A stretch of DNA of 64,000 nt, from NCBI RefSeq assembly GCF_047663525.1, contig NC_092587.1, forward strand, positions 198,780,501-198,844,500, written 5' to 3'. Source of the stretch: Anas platyrhynchos. Lineage: Eukaryota > Chordata > Aves > Anseriformes > Anatidae. The notes below the pieces were generated by a model. The model saw only the letters and a program-made list of their open reading frames with translations. It made no database searches and was not told where the DNA came from. The number at the start of each line of letters is the position of its first letter. The first letter of the stretch is position 1. The position numbers and the translations under genes were made by a program. Positions 33,456-45,410 of the stretch are shown in pieces.

Positions 33456-36400
33456 GGACAGAATGGAGAGGCCAAGGATCACACACAACCATTGTCAGAT
33501 CCTAGGCAGTACAAGGAGTCATTGAAAGCCAGCAGCTGAAAGCTAGCCTAAGAAGGATGAGGAGATGATGAAATCTGGGTGGCTGGCATGCCTTTCCCTT
33601 CCCATTGCTTCAAGAAAACCTGGCCAGAACACTCAGGTTTAGATGGAAATAAGGATACAAGTTATTTGAACATACATCATGGCACTTGTGAAAGGTGGGT
33701 GTGAGAGTGTTGCTGTATGTGTTAAAATAAAATCACTTTCCCCCCTATAGGTCTTGCATTGAGCTTTGCTATGCTGCTGCTTACAGTAAAACAATGTTAA
33801 TTATTACAAAATCTCTGGCTTAAGAGTTCAGCTACAGGACAGCCCCGTTCCTGAGCATTAACTTGTGTGGTGTTTTGATACTGTATGGCAAAGTTCATGT
33901 TTACCTTCTAATTTGCCTACACCCTTCTCTGTAATTGCAGCTCCATAAAAAAAAAGAAATGTTGGATGTGCTATGTCAGGTGGTGGCCCTCTTACATAAT
34001 GTATAGATTAAGCTAAGAAACATAGCTGTCAGCCTGGTTACCAGTGGAAAGGACAGGTCTCTCATCAGTAAAATTACTTTCAAAATTGATATGGTTTCTT
34101 TTGTTTGAAAAGAGTGCTAAAAATGGGATAAAAGTGGTCAAAAATGCAAAAAGCTCTCATTTCTGAATTACTTCATAACATTTTCTTATTTCATAATGTG
34201 AAATTCATAAAAAGCCACAAAAAAGGGAAGATTTGATAAATGTATAAAGTTTCATCTGCTCAGCAACGTGTCCTGGCATTACTTTTATACACAAACAGAA
34301 AAGATTATTTTTTTTCTCTCCTTTTTGCAGTTTAGAATGCAGCCAAACATCACAACCTGGAAACTTCACCAGATGGACTGAGATCCACAAAATATTACTC
34401 TATACACCTTATCTCTAACATTCGCTTGTCTTGCCTGTTGAGATAAGGTTTTCAGGACCAGGTCTGTCCATCATCCTGAGCCCAAGCAGTGTTCACCACA
34501 CAGGAACCTTTCTTGTTGAGCACTGAAGCACTGTTCTGGAGAGTGGGCTAAATAATGAATAATAGGAGGTGGAAGGCGCAAAACCAAGTGCTGTCTTTGT
34601 AAAGACTTTTATTGTGTCTTATTTTCTTTTCCAAGTATTGCCTTTGTGCAATACTAAATAAAATGGACTCCTAGTTGCTATTTTGGGTTTAGGTGGCTCC
34701 TTCTAGAAGGACACATGAGTTGCTTCTTCCCTGGAACATGAGTGAGGCTGGTGGGGAAGGGAAGACCTCTTGAAGAAGCAGCAATTGGTGAGCAAGATTA
34801 AAGGAAGGTGTACCTGTGCTGCAAAAAGATCTCTCTGAATTTCCCAAACCATGGTTTTGTTCTAAATCCCATTGCACTACTTTTAAGATCCCATTTCCTT
34901 GTGGTAGAGTGAGAAAGGTGCAACCACATTGTCTGATGTGGCCAAGACAGGAGTTCTGTCCCTCTTTATGGTCAGCTCAGTGTCTGGTTCTGCTCTTGGA
35001 GGATCATGCAGACCTTCATGTTCTACTGAGGCCATTGCATGTCTGAAAGCAAGGGAGATTTTTGGAGTAGAAACTTTGATGTAGCCTGGCTGGAATACAT
35101 CAGGTGAAGATCTGTCTCTCTTTTGAAGAAACCACTCTATTAAATCTCTCATTAGGTAAAAATGCCCATTGCTTTTATAAGAAATTCTTGCTTTGAGCAG
35201 CATGTGGCTTTTCTTGAGGTTTGACATTTGTGGCAATATTTTGCAGTTGGTATGTGTGGGCTGCATGAGGGCAGTATTTGGCCGTTAGAGTAACATCATC
35301 ACCACATGAAGTAAGCAGAAGTCTTCAGTCAGAACAGATCATTCCCATGCCTGTGTGAAGCAAGGAGACATTAGGCTTGGAGAAACAATATGCTTTTTGG
35401 TTGTATTAATGAAGAATGGGGTCTTGATTCTGGTGAAGAACCAATGGGAATGGTTTCTGGCCATTCTAACTGAGGACAGTGTGGACATATAATCAGATCT
35501 AAGGTTTAGCTCCTCATGCAAGTGAAATGCTGTGGTAATACATTTATAATGTGCTTCAGGATTTATTTATTTTTTAATCAACAATAGGGACTAACATCTC
35601 TGTGTAAAAATGTCCAGAATCATCATACTTTCTTAGGAAGAAAATGGGGAACAAATTCCCCCCCCCCTCCCTTTTTTTCTTTACTTAGGAAAAACAACCC
35701 TCATCTCTGCAAGTATAAAGCAATTCCTTCTTTCTTGACCTTTCTCTTTAAAGTAGCAATAATAACATTTCAGTCTTGCCTGTGAATGGCAGTGTGATGT
35801 GTCCCCAAAACGTAATAGGTGCGCAGTTCAATATGCAGCTCTGCAATCAGAAACGGAGAAGAGGTTGCTGCTTATTTGGAAATTCTCAGAACTGGGTCAT
35901 TACTCATGTTGCATTTCATTTGCATGCCATGCTCTTACATCTGAACATTGGGGGTTAGTCTCTGATAAGACACAGTAAGCATCAGTAATAACGGGGTACC
36001 AGCGTCCATCTGTGATCGTGAATCTTGAGTAACCATGGAAAACTCTTCAATAAGCCGGAGTGAATTTCTGCAAATATTAAGTTGTCACTGGAAGAAAGAA
36101 ACCAGGGTGGTAGTTCATGAACTGTCTGTAATTTTTAGGCATTTTATTCTTAGGCAGATAAATGTTACTTACAGTGAGCCATGTGACATGATGTCATGAA
36201 TGACATGGAGACTCAGGCCACCAAGCATCAGTCTGAATGAGTAAGAGGTCAGGATCTGCCCTCCCTGTTCAGGTAGACAGATGCGTGTGGTTCAGTAGAA
36301 CTTATTAATCATACCAGAAAAATGCTGAAAATTGCCCTCAGTGCTGGCTGTTTTGCACAACTGCGCCTTTTACAGTTTTTTTCAAGACTGGTGTTTATAA

Positions 36401-37759
36401 CAATTTTAATATGTTTGAATCGGTATTTTGTTTAAAATAAATAAATAAATAAACAAACATCATTGTGGCCTCAGGAAGAGGAAACTAATAGCACAGGCAT
36501 CCCAGAGTGATCGTGAACAGGCACGCTCAAGACAACACAGAAGTGACCAGAAAAGCTGCCCATAACTCCACAAAAGACAAATGGATCACTTCGGGATTTG
36601 TAAGTCTCCACATATTCCCACTAGCACTTCTGTTCTTGCCAACTTGTTTTGGCAATCAAGGGTACATTGTTCCTGTCACCAGTGAGGCAACTGTGATGTC
36701 ATTTTAGTCACTAGTTTCTATGCAATGCACCTTGTGCTAGATGTTGTAAAACAAGCTAGCTGAAGTCACTGCTCACTTCCCCATAGTTCTCGTGTGCTGG
36801 ATGTAGCAGCATCTGCAGCTGAGGTTGGGCCTGAGGATATCAGTTTTCTCACTCTTCTTCACCAGAGTCCATAGTGGGTGTTTAATTTTCCATGAGAAGA
36901 AAGACTCACTTGAACTGTGCCTTGATATGAGAGTGCTTAACGAAGTGATCTTTTGGCTGTTAAAGGGCTTAGCAATCCTGTTTGTAGCCTGCCACAGAGA
37001 GCCACTAGAAAGAGAAACACAGGGCAGAAATATCAGAGAAAGGGAACTGTTGAAGACCTAACTGCAGGTGATTCCTTACCGTTTTTGAATGTGTCCATTA
37101 CTATAATGACATCTTGCACATATAAACTGTCCAACATACTGTAGGGTTTTAGAGCCCCCACACTACTCCTCACCTTCATGAACAGCAGTCTCCTACTTAA
37201 GCAACTCCTTGTGCCTGCCTGAATTTCAGCCTCTCCAGACATAAAATGTACTAACACTGGAACATGAATCTTGACTTCACTATGAACTATTCTATAAACA
37301 AATAATCAGATTAATTCAACATAGACAGCTATTAAAAGCCTCTGAGTTCTTCTTTTGAGACACCCACAGGTCTCAAATTTCTCTGACTGCAAGACACTGT
37401 GGATGTTTCATGTCTTCGATGAGATACTGTGGACTACACAGAATCAGGCCCTCTGGACATCTGAAATTTCTTACCAAATACCATTGTACTGTCTCTTCTA
37501 GTACAGTAAAGCTCTCCTGGGGGCTTTGCTGTGCACCATCCCTTCTGAGACAGTTACAGCAGGAGACAAATAAAGCAAAGAAGATTGCAGCTGACAGTGC
37601 TGCATGAATAAATTGCTCGATTTCTTTTATGATTGTTAACTACTGTAAGGCTCCTAATCCATAATGACCTAAATAATTTTGATGGACCAGTTCCTTAAAC
37701 TGAATTTATTTCTGAATACCTTTCATTTTTCTTGGTATTAGAAATATTCTTACGTATTT
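33456..37759. other. Intergenic, no gene recognised
   Basis: Unique sequence with simple runs (C/T run near 35659-35676, (AAAT)n near 36436-36455). The longest open frame, on the minus strand at 34883-35266 (127 codons), has no recognised domain or splice context. Confidence 0.5.
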
Positions 37760-38805
37760 TGCCCTTCCTCAGACACCTGGAAGAAGCCTTAGGTTTGCAG
37801 GCTCTGATCCTCACGGAGCCTTTTAGTCACCCCAGTATCTGCTGCAGGGACAGACCAGCAGGGCACAAGCTGAGCAGAAGGTTTCTGGAATGCATTGATG
37901 GTAACTTCCTGACACAGATGATTGAGGAGCTGATAACCAAAGTTTCACTTCTGTACCTCATACTTACAGACAAGGAATACCTATATGTAGATATGAAACT
38001 TGGGGGTAGCTTTGGCTGTAGTGACCATGAGAGGGTGGAGCTCAGGATACTTAGAGCAGGGGAAAAGTGGTGATGGGACAGGTTGCACCCTCTGCAACTT
38101 TGAAGATGGCACAAAGTGATTGATACACCAGATGTGTTGGGTGTCATTCAGAGGGACTTCAGTGGGCTGGAGAACTGAGCAGAAATGAATCTCATGAAGT
38201 TCAAGGGGAAATGCCATATTCTGTGCCTGGTGAGAAATAACCACAAGCACGCTGGCAGATTACCAGTTGGAAAGGAGCTTTGAAGAGTAAGACCTAGTGG
38301 TCTTGGCAGCTACTGAGTTGAACCTAAGCCAAGCCAGATGGTCTCTTGCAGCAAAGGAAGCCAACAGTATCCTGGGCTGCATCGTGTAGGTGATATTTCC
38401 CCTGTAATTAGCATTGATGAGATACACCTGGAGTGCTGTCCAGTGCTGGTCTCTCTAGTACAAGAGAAACAAGGAGGACTCAGTTTGGAAAAGAACTACA
38501 AAGTTTAAGTGTTTGGAGCACTGAGAAAAGACCAAGAGATTTGGGACTTGAACCTGAGGAAGAGAAGACTCAGGGGAGTCTTGCTAGTGTGAAAGTCTGA
38601 AAGGGGGAGTAAAGAAGGCAGACAAAGATGGAGATTCTGTTAAAACAGAAGAAAAAAGGTTCCATCCCGGAAGATACTCAAATCTCAACTGTACGTGGCC
38701 CTGAGCAGCTTGCTTTCACTGACCTTGCTTTGAGCATGGGGGTTGGACTCATCAATTTCCAAAACACCTTCCCACCTTATCAACTCTCTGATCCTGTGAT
38801 GTTTT
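37760..38805 (+). mobile_element. Old CR1 LINE fragment, about 1 kb
   Basis: Sense CR1 with block order as in the second ORF and 3' UTR: GGCTCTGATCCTCACGGAGC, the GCSDHERVELRIL peptide at about 38010-38045, AGTATCCTGGGCTGCATCGT, and a 3' end near CTCTGATCCTGTGATG. Many stops and internal deletions are present, so it is an ancient copy. The boundaries are approximate. Confidence 0.85.
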
Positions 38806-39999
38806 AAATTTTAGCAGATATGACTTGCAAACTATATTCCTATTCAACCCTGATCAGGTAAAGGAAGTAACTTTTGTTGTTTTGTTCCAAGGTGTAAATG
38901 TGCAGTTCGGGGACCCAGACCTCAAAGAAAATGATTTAAACCAATGCATATTAATTTTGGATCTATCCTTATAAATGTTCCTGTGCATAAAGCCCATGGT
39001 AGGTGAGCACCATTACAGAATAATACTCTCCAAGAATCAGGCTTACATGTACATGAATCAGACAGAAGTTTTACTGATGTGATTCAGCTCTGTTCTTAAA
39101 GGTGATGTTCTGTTGCTGAGGACACTATTGCCTAGTCATCGAGCTCCTGCTGTGATGATTGCATACAAACCCTTGTGGGAGGTCATAATACAGATAACTA
39201 TCAAAAACTTTCTTCATTGTGCATATGTACCTCTACCGTTGCAACTGTTCTGTCTTCACTACACAAATCACAGTAACTGGAGAGTGAAAACTGCTGTACT
39301 GTCAGTTTGATCCAGGCTTTTGTTGGTAGCTGCATAGTAGCAACTCTACAATGAATGTAATGGTTTAGTCTACAACCTCATTGAAGTGCTTTTACACTTT
39401 GCTTATTGATTCTGAGATACAGCAATATTTATTTGGAACTGCCAAATTTCAGACTAATTTTGTGCTGTATGATGTTTCCACTGCCATTTAGCCTTGAGGA
39501 GAAATCAGTTTTTCTTCTCCCAGAGTATTACTGACCCCCCTGTTATTAGATTTTATCCATGGCAGACATTCTTCTCCTACCCCTTATTGCTTTTCAAGTT
39601 GCACCGTGTTCACGTATTCCCAGGTGATTGTTCAAATGTACTGGGTGTAAAATGCACTGCAACCCATAAAAGATTTTGCTGCAGGCTTCAAAGGATAGAC
39701 CTTAACTTATATTTTATTAGGTTGAGTGGATCTATACGAGAATGGAAACAAAACAAAACAAAACAAAAACCATAACATATTACAAATCCTTTTTCAAAGG
39801 TATTCAGGTAATCATCTTTGGCTCTCTGTTAGAATTTGATCATGTGAATAAAGGGCAACACCTACCAGAATTCACCCTTGAGAAAAGGTAATTGTATCTA
39901 ATTATTTTTGAATCTGTTGGAAAAGAAGTTTGTGTCTGCATTTGAGCCCTGATTGTGCTCACACACACATCCTAGATGGCTTTAATCACCTCTAGTGAT
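38806..39999. other. Intergenic spacer
   Basis: No gene or transposon recognised. A short (AAAAC)n run lies near 39748-39768. Confidence 0.5.
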
Positions 40000-40775
40000 C
40001 CTAGTCACTAGTGTGGTTCCCTGGGGCTCCATTTTTGGACTCTTTAATGTTTTTCGTAAGTGACTTGGGTGTAGCACTTGAAGGTATACTGAGTAAGTTT
40101 ACATACGACACTAAATTGTGAGGAGCTGTTGACACCCTCAAGGGTGGAAAGGCCTTTCAGAGAAATCTTTACAAATCATGGTGCTGGGCAATCACTAACA
40201 AAGTTTAACAAATTCTGGATTCTGCATCTGTGACGGGGCAACCCTGGCTGTATATACAGACTGGGACATGAAAGGCTGGACAACAACCCTGCAGAGCAGG
40301 ATCTGAGGATTTTGATCAACAAGTTGAATCTGAGTCAGAAGTGTGCCCTGACAGCCAAAAGGGCCAACCACACCCTGGAGTGCATGAGGCACAGCATTGC
40401 TAGCTGGTCAAGGGAGGGACTGTCCTGCTCTGCTCTGCACTGGTGCAGCCTCACCTCAAGTACTAAATGCAATTTGGGGCACCACAGTATAAAAAGGACA
40501 TAAAACTATCAGAGTGTCCAAAGTAGAACTATGAAGATGGTGAAGGGTCTAGAGGGGAAAACGTATGGGGAGCAGCTGAGATCCCTTGGTTTGTTCAGCC
40601 CAGAGCAGAGGGGAGGCCTCATGGCGGCCTGCAGCTCCATCATGAGGGGAGTGGAGGGACAGGCGCTGAGCTCTGCTCTCTGGGGACAGCGACAGGACCT
40701 GAGGGAACGGCATGGATATGGGACAAGGGAGGTTTAGGCTGGGTGTTAGGAAGAGTTTCTTCTCAGGAAGTAACA
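40000..40775 (+). mobile_element. CR1 LINE fragment (reverse-transcriptase end and 3' part)
   Basis: Sense CR1 from the mutated GVPQGS region (GTGTGGTTCCCTGGGGCTCC at 40011) through a protein-like block with AKRANHTLECMRHSIASWS at about 40355-40410 to TTAGGCTGGGTGTTAGGAAG near 40735. The terminal 3' UTR is truncated at about 40775. The open frames here are remnants of the element. Confidence 0.9.
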
Positions 40776-42382
40776 CTTGGGCATGCCCATTAAGTCCATA
40801 TTGCTATGCTATTGATTGAGTGCTTTCAGCCATGGTGCAGACTTGGCTTAAAATGAGTAAGAATAACTGAGTGTCAGAGATATAACAATAACTTGGCATC
40901 TGACCATAAAAGCAAGCTAAACGGTATCTCAACTGGTTGCATAAATATTTGTTTAGCTATTCCCTGAGGGATCTTTGCTGATAAAGTGTATTTTCTACTA
41001 AGTTAATTATAAGTTAGAAAGATCATAATTTAATCAAAGGAGAGCTCTGGCTATGTTTGACAAGTCAATAACCATCCCACTATGGGTATGTTTGATGAGT
41101 CAATAGTAATTTTTAACCAAATGTCTTAATCACAGGAGCAGTTGGAATGGAAGAGGGGAAAATCCAAACTAATTAAATCTTTCTTGTCTAAGAATATAAC
41201 AGGGAGGAATGCACCATTTTGTTAAAACAATCTATTTCTCTGTAAGAGGTTATTCTTGCCATGATTAACCATTCCTCTAATGAAGTCAGTGAATACGTTG
41301 TAACTGAATTGAAGAAGACAATATATTAATAAAAGATGAACTATCTTCTGTGTAGCTAACAACTTAGAATTTGATCCATACCCCAGGATTAATTGGGATA
41401 TGGAAGTCTGGCAGAAATGTGTATAGAATTTTAATGCTGTGTGTGTGTTTTTAAAGCATTTCATAAGATAATTTTCTGTCATATGAATTTGTATGTGTAT
41501 AGATAGATGTAAATGTATATATACATATATATGTATATGTATACACTTGCTTATGTATGTCATATCTCAATCCCTTCAAGGCATTTAAAGTTACTAGGTA
41601 TACCCATGATAGCTGTGGTTTAAATGCTGTATCTAATTAGATGGCAATCCTTATAGTACATTTATTTCCAATAATTTAAATCTATTTCCTTGGTCAAAAA
41701 CTTTCACCTCATGGTTTTAATATTTCAGACAACATTGTGTTCTTTTGAAGGTGTGTTGGTAACAACCACAGTGCTCAGTTAAGACTGCAATCTTTTTCTG
41801 TGGTTTCTGTGTTTTTTTAATGCCACACAAAGATAACGACTGATAAAATGCAGAATACAGTTACATTGTCCTTGACTTCTGCCAATGCGATTGCACCCTC
41901 AATTTTATCACTTCTTCTAGAGGAAAAGATCTCTACTAATGTCAGAGAAATAGTGAGAAATCCCTGCAAAATATCACTGTAAAATGAGCATAGCTTCTCT
42001 GCTGTGACCAACACAGTTCATAATGCCTTAATCTGATGGAGCTTTCTTGAATATTATTTACAATGTAGTTGTAGAGTTTGCATCAATTCCTGCAAATTAA
42101 AATAGAGTATTAGTATACTCATAAAATAAAGGTAACAGAGCATGGAATGACTCTATTGTGGCAAATAGAATAGTGATTATACAGGGAACATAAAAATAAA
42201 ACAACATAGATACACATTAGTATCATGCGGAATATTTTCAAATTATTGTTTACTTTGATTTAATAATGTTTAAAATTCTTGTCTTTACTAGAGAAAACAG
42301 AGGCAGCCAACATATAAACACTTAAACATTACATAAATTTTAATATGTTTACATGTACTTATTGCATAGATGTTGTTGAACA

Positions 42383-42433
42383 ACTTGAAGTAGGACTTGA
42401 AGTCCTTACTTGATCCTTACTTGAAGTAAGGAC
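42383..42433. repeat. Cluster of ACTTGAAGT palindromes
   Basis: The odd palindrome ACTTGAAGT occurs three times (42383, 42395, 42419). Two copies are extended to perfect hairpins: AGGACTT-G-AAGTCCT at 42392-42406 and TCCTTACTT-G-AAGTAAGGA at 42414-42432. GTCCTTACTT at 42402-42411 can also pair with the last arm. Confidence 0.85.
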
Positions 42434-44508
42434 CCAGAGACACCACCAGGCTCTCCCGGTTTAACAAGTGTCATCTGAGTCATGGTAACTACCTACTTGT
42501 GGGTGGTTAATGCAAACTAATATGGTTTATATCAACTGCCCTCAACTGTGGTCTCAGCAAAGACAGATTGCTTTTCATCTGCTCCAGGCTGAGCACGCTT
42601 CCCTGGACAGCAAATCATTGAGACATGGTAACCTGGTTTTATGCCTTAAGGGATCAGCCAGTGTTGTCAAACAAGTCTTGCAGTTATCATTTAAGACACA
42701 ACCAGCCCAAACTGTCTGCCTTGTTCTGTGGCAGTGCTTGTTTGTTCCTGCAGCAGAGCTGTGCAAATGAGCAGTACATCCACACCTCCCTGTCCCAGTG
42801 CCTTCAGATGCCAATGAGGCCAAACCAGTACTGACACATAGTTCAGGAGGTGGGAACAGTCCTGCAAGAACATGGATTAAAGCAGGGATGAAAGCTTTAT
42901 CCCAGCTCAGCTGCCTTCTGTAGAAGACATTTATAAAACTTGATTCACCATGGAGAGAAATTAGGAGATCTGGATATAGCTTTCCATCGAAAGACACTGT
43001 GGTTATGTGCTTCATATTAACTCAGAGAATCATTCCTCTAAAGGCAATGGAGCTTCCTACATTCTCACCCCAATTCTGAACACCTCACTCATGGTCCTAC
43101 TGCCATCCTGGGGTGACCTAGATTTAGCTTGTGAGTAGCTCATTGTACCAGGGTATTGCTGGGGCCAAGAATTTAACTAGGTTCAAAGAAGAATTGGAAA
43201 CCTAAATAATGTGATTATTCAGTTATTATAGCTAATGCTAACAAAAACTTTGGAAGGAAGGTAAAGCCTCATGCTTCTGGTTGTAGGCCAATCTTTAACT
43301 AAACTTACTAACAGAATAAGACTGTTACCTAATTAATATCTGTTCACAGCTAGGTTTTGTGCACTGTTTTCTGAGCATTGGCATATCAAAGAGTATCTGA
43401 ACTATCTAAGCCTGTTCTTTTCTAACCTGTAAAACAAGAATCTTCAACTTTAGAGAGGAACTGTAAGCATATTGAATTGCTTGGCTAGTGGATACTCTCT
43501 GATAATGGCAGTGCTAGGAAGGCAAGAGTCACAGCTTGCACACTGCCAGATAGCAAAGATAATAAGCTTGAATCACACAAAGGTAGTAGCTGAGAGGAGT
43601 GAAATGATCTGCTTCTCAAATTGCAGTCTTTAACGATGCTGTTAGCTAACAAAGCTAATCCCTTCATAATTTTCTCTCCAAACAGAAGCATAGAAATGAC
43701 ATCTTATTTTTGGAAAGTGTGTTATTGAAAAAAATAAATAAATAATAATATATTTTATTTAAAAAAAAGCTTCAAGGAAAAAAAAAGATTTTTTTTTTTT
43801 AATCCTCAAATTACACTTTTCTATATATGTGTATGTAAACAAACTTTTGAGTTCAAAAAGTGATTATAAAACAGTACATAACATAAATGTTCCTAATGGT
43901 ACTCTGAGATCTTTGTCTTCTCAAATCCCGCTTTTGGATAGATTACAAATTCCTAATGCCATTTCAGTGCACATTTGGATAAGAACTCCATTAAATGGTA
44001 TTTCAGTAAGTGTATAACATATTTTCATTTTATCACTGTCATTGATAAAAGTTAAAATAATTCAAGGATGAGTTTCACACAATATCAAAATTATGGGAGT
44101 TTGCTATCAAAACTGTTAAATGGTTCAAATGTCTCAAGGCAGCACATAAAGGTTGCCAGCAAAGCTGCCTAATTGAAACTGTCACTGTCATTTTCATTTA
44201 AAAGGTAGGGTCAATCATGTCAATGGAATGATTTACTCAAATATTTTTAATTGTTTGTAAGTTTAGTATCACTCATATTGGAAGACAGAGAACTGTTGAG
44301 ACACTGACATTCACATGCTGTAATGCTTTTATGCTTTCATAACTTCTAATTATCAGAGTCATGGGATAAATCCAGATTTTTTGCATTTTAGATTCCTGTT
44401 GTATGAAAACACAAAGCATGAGCATTCAGCAGATGTGAACATGTACCTTATTGGTACAGACAGATGATAACAAATTATGATGTTAAAACAAAACAAAAAT
44501 ATGTATCT

Positions 44509-44550
44509 GTTATAATTAAATTCAAACATGTTATAATTAAATTCACACAT
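44509..44550. repeat. 21-bp tandem duplication
   Basis: GTTATAATTAAATTCAAACA plus T is repeated once, with one A-to-C change in the second copy. Confidence 0.9.
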
Positions 44551-45164
44551 CTTTCCTAACATGGAAATGTGTAAAGATGTTTTATATTGTTATTAACTGC
44601 CACTTCTAGAGATATAAGTGAATTCACACTGACTTACATTGATTAAAAAAAAGAAAAAAATCACATCTAAAGTTAGTCACATTGGTTTAATTTTTATACT
44701 TTAATGGAGGGGTGACATCCTTAAAGGAGATTTCTGCCTTTTTTGTGGTGACTGCCATTTTAAACATGTCTGGAAATGAGCAGGGGGTAATAAATTGTCA
44801 ACAAGAAGACAGTGACTAAAAAGAAGTTTTCAAAGCTAGTGTACAATAGAAACACTGTCCTTCCAGTGAGGAGTGAAACAGGGAACAGGACTGTGGCACT
44901 AATTTTCCTGCAAAGTCTTTAGCAGTCAGACTAATCCCAGACACACCTCGTGCTGACCTTTACACATGTACGCACTAAACTTTCTGGGAGACTTTTCTTC
45001 CCCGAGTCCCTTGCTTACTTCATTTCCCAGCAGGGCTGCCTGCTGGACTTGGTGATCCTGCTTCCGTACAAAGGGAAGGAGCCTCCACCTACCATCTTCG
45101 CTTCCCTCCCCGGCTCCTCACTCCCTCTCTTCCTCTCAGGCTGGCAGGATTCCTGGGGCAGAGT

Positions 45165-45251
45165 ATGCAATCAGTTTGCAGGGAGCAGCCACAGCAACAG
45201 GAAAGATGCAGAAGCACAATCAGAAGGAGCACCTCTACAAGCTGCTGGTGA
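45165..45251 (+). promoter_or_regulatory. Candidate overlapping upstream ORF at the RAB38 start
   Basis: An upstream ATG at 45165 with A at -3 is out of frame with RAB38. It runs 28 codons to TGA at 45249-45251, overlapping the first 46 bases of the coding sequence. It matters only if transcription starts upstream of 45165, which the sequence cannot show. The RAB38 ATG at 45206 also has A at -3. Confidence 0.35.
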
Positions 45252-45410
45252 TCGGGGACCTGGGAGTGGGCAAAACCAGCATCATCAAACGCTATGTCCA
45301 CCAGAACTTCTCTCCCCACTACCGGGCCACCATCGGCGTGGACTTTGCCTTGAAGGTCCTCAGCTGGGATGCTGAGACTGTGGTACGGCTGCAGCTCTGG
45401 GATATTGCGG
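45206..45410 (+). CDS. RAB38: RAB38 exon 1 (coding part)
   Basis: 205 nt, residues 1-68 plus one base. It holds the P-loop, switch I and the start of the WDIAG motif. It is G+C-richer than the surroundings but not in a pronounced CpG island. The donor is GCGG|GTGAGT. A TTG-initiated 10-codon in-frame extension upstream (45176) exists, but the conserved start is the ATG at 45206. Confidence 0.95.

Larger units (their letters stand above)
40776..45000. other. Intergenic region upstream of RAB38
   Basis: AT-rich and free of recognised transposons. It contains a cluster of short palindromes at 42383-42433, a 21-bp tandem duplication at 44509-44550, and a TA-rich tract near 41515-41550. The 146-codon minus-strand frame at 42575-43015 has no recognised domain. 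RAB38 regulatory elements may lie here, but no motif identifies them. Confidence 0.5.

Noticed and set aside
34883..35266. 127-codon minus-strand frame in the intergenic region
   Set aside because: No recognised motif and no exon boundaries; treated as chance.
42575..43015. 146-codon minus-strand frame upstream of RAB38
   Set aside because: No ancestral domain, splice or promoter signal was recognised. A frame this long is plausible by chance in 64 kb, so I do not call it a gene without a homology search.
44963..44968. E-box CACATG about 240 bases upstream of the RAB38 ATG as an MITF site
   Set aside because: MITF is an established regulator of melanosome genes, but the flanks do not give the T-flanked M-box form, and a single six-base match is uninformative.
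44950..45375. 141-codon + strand frame overlapping RAB38 exon 1
   Set aside because: It begins at a CTG, is out of frame with the conserved RAB38 protein, and has no recognisable domain; shadow of the real exon.
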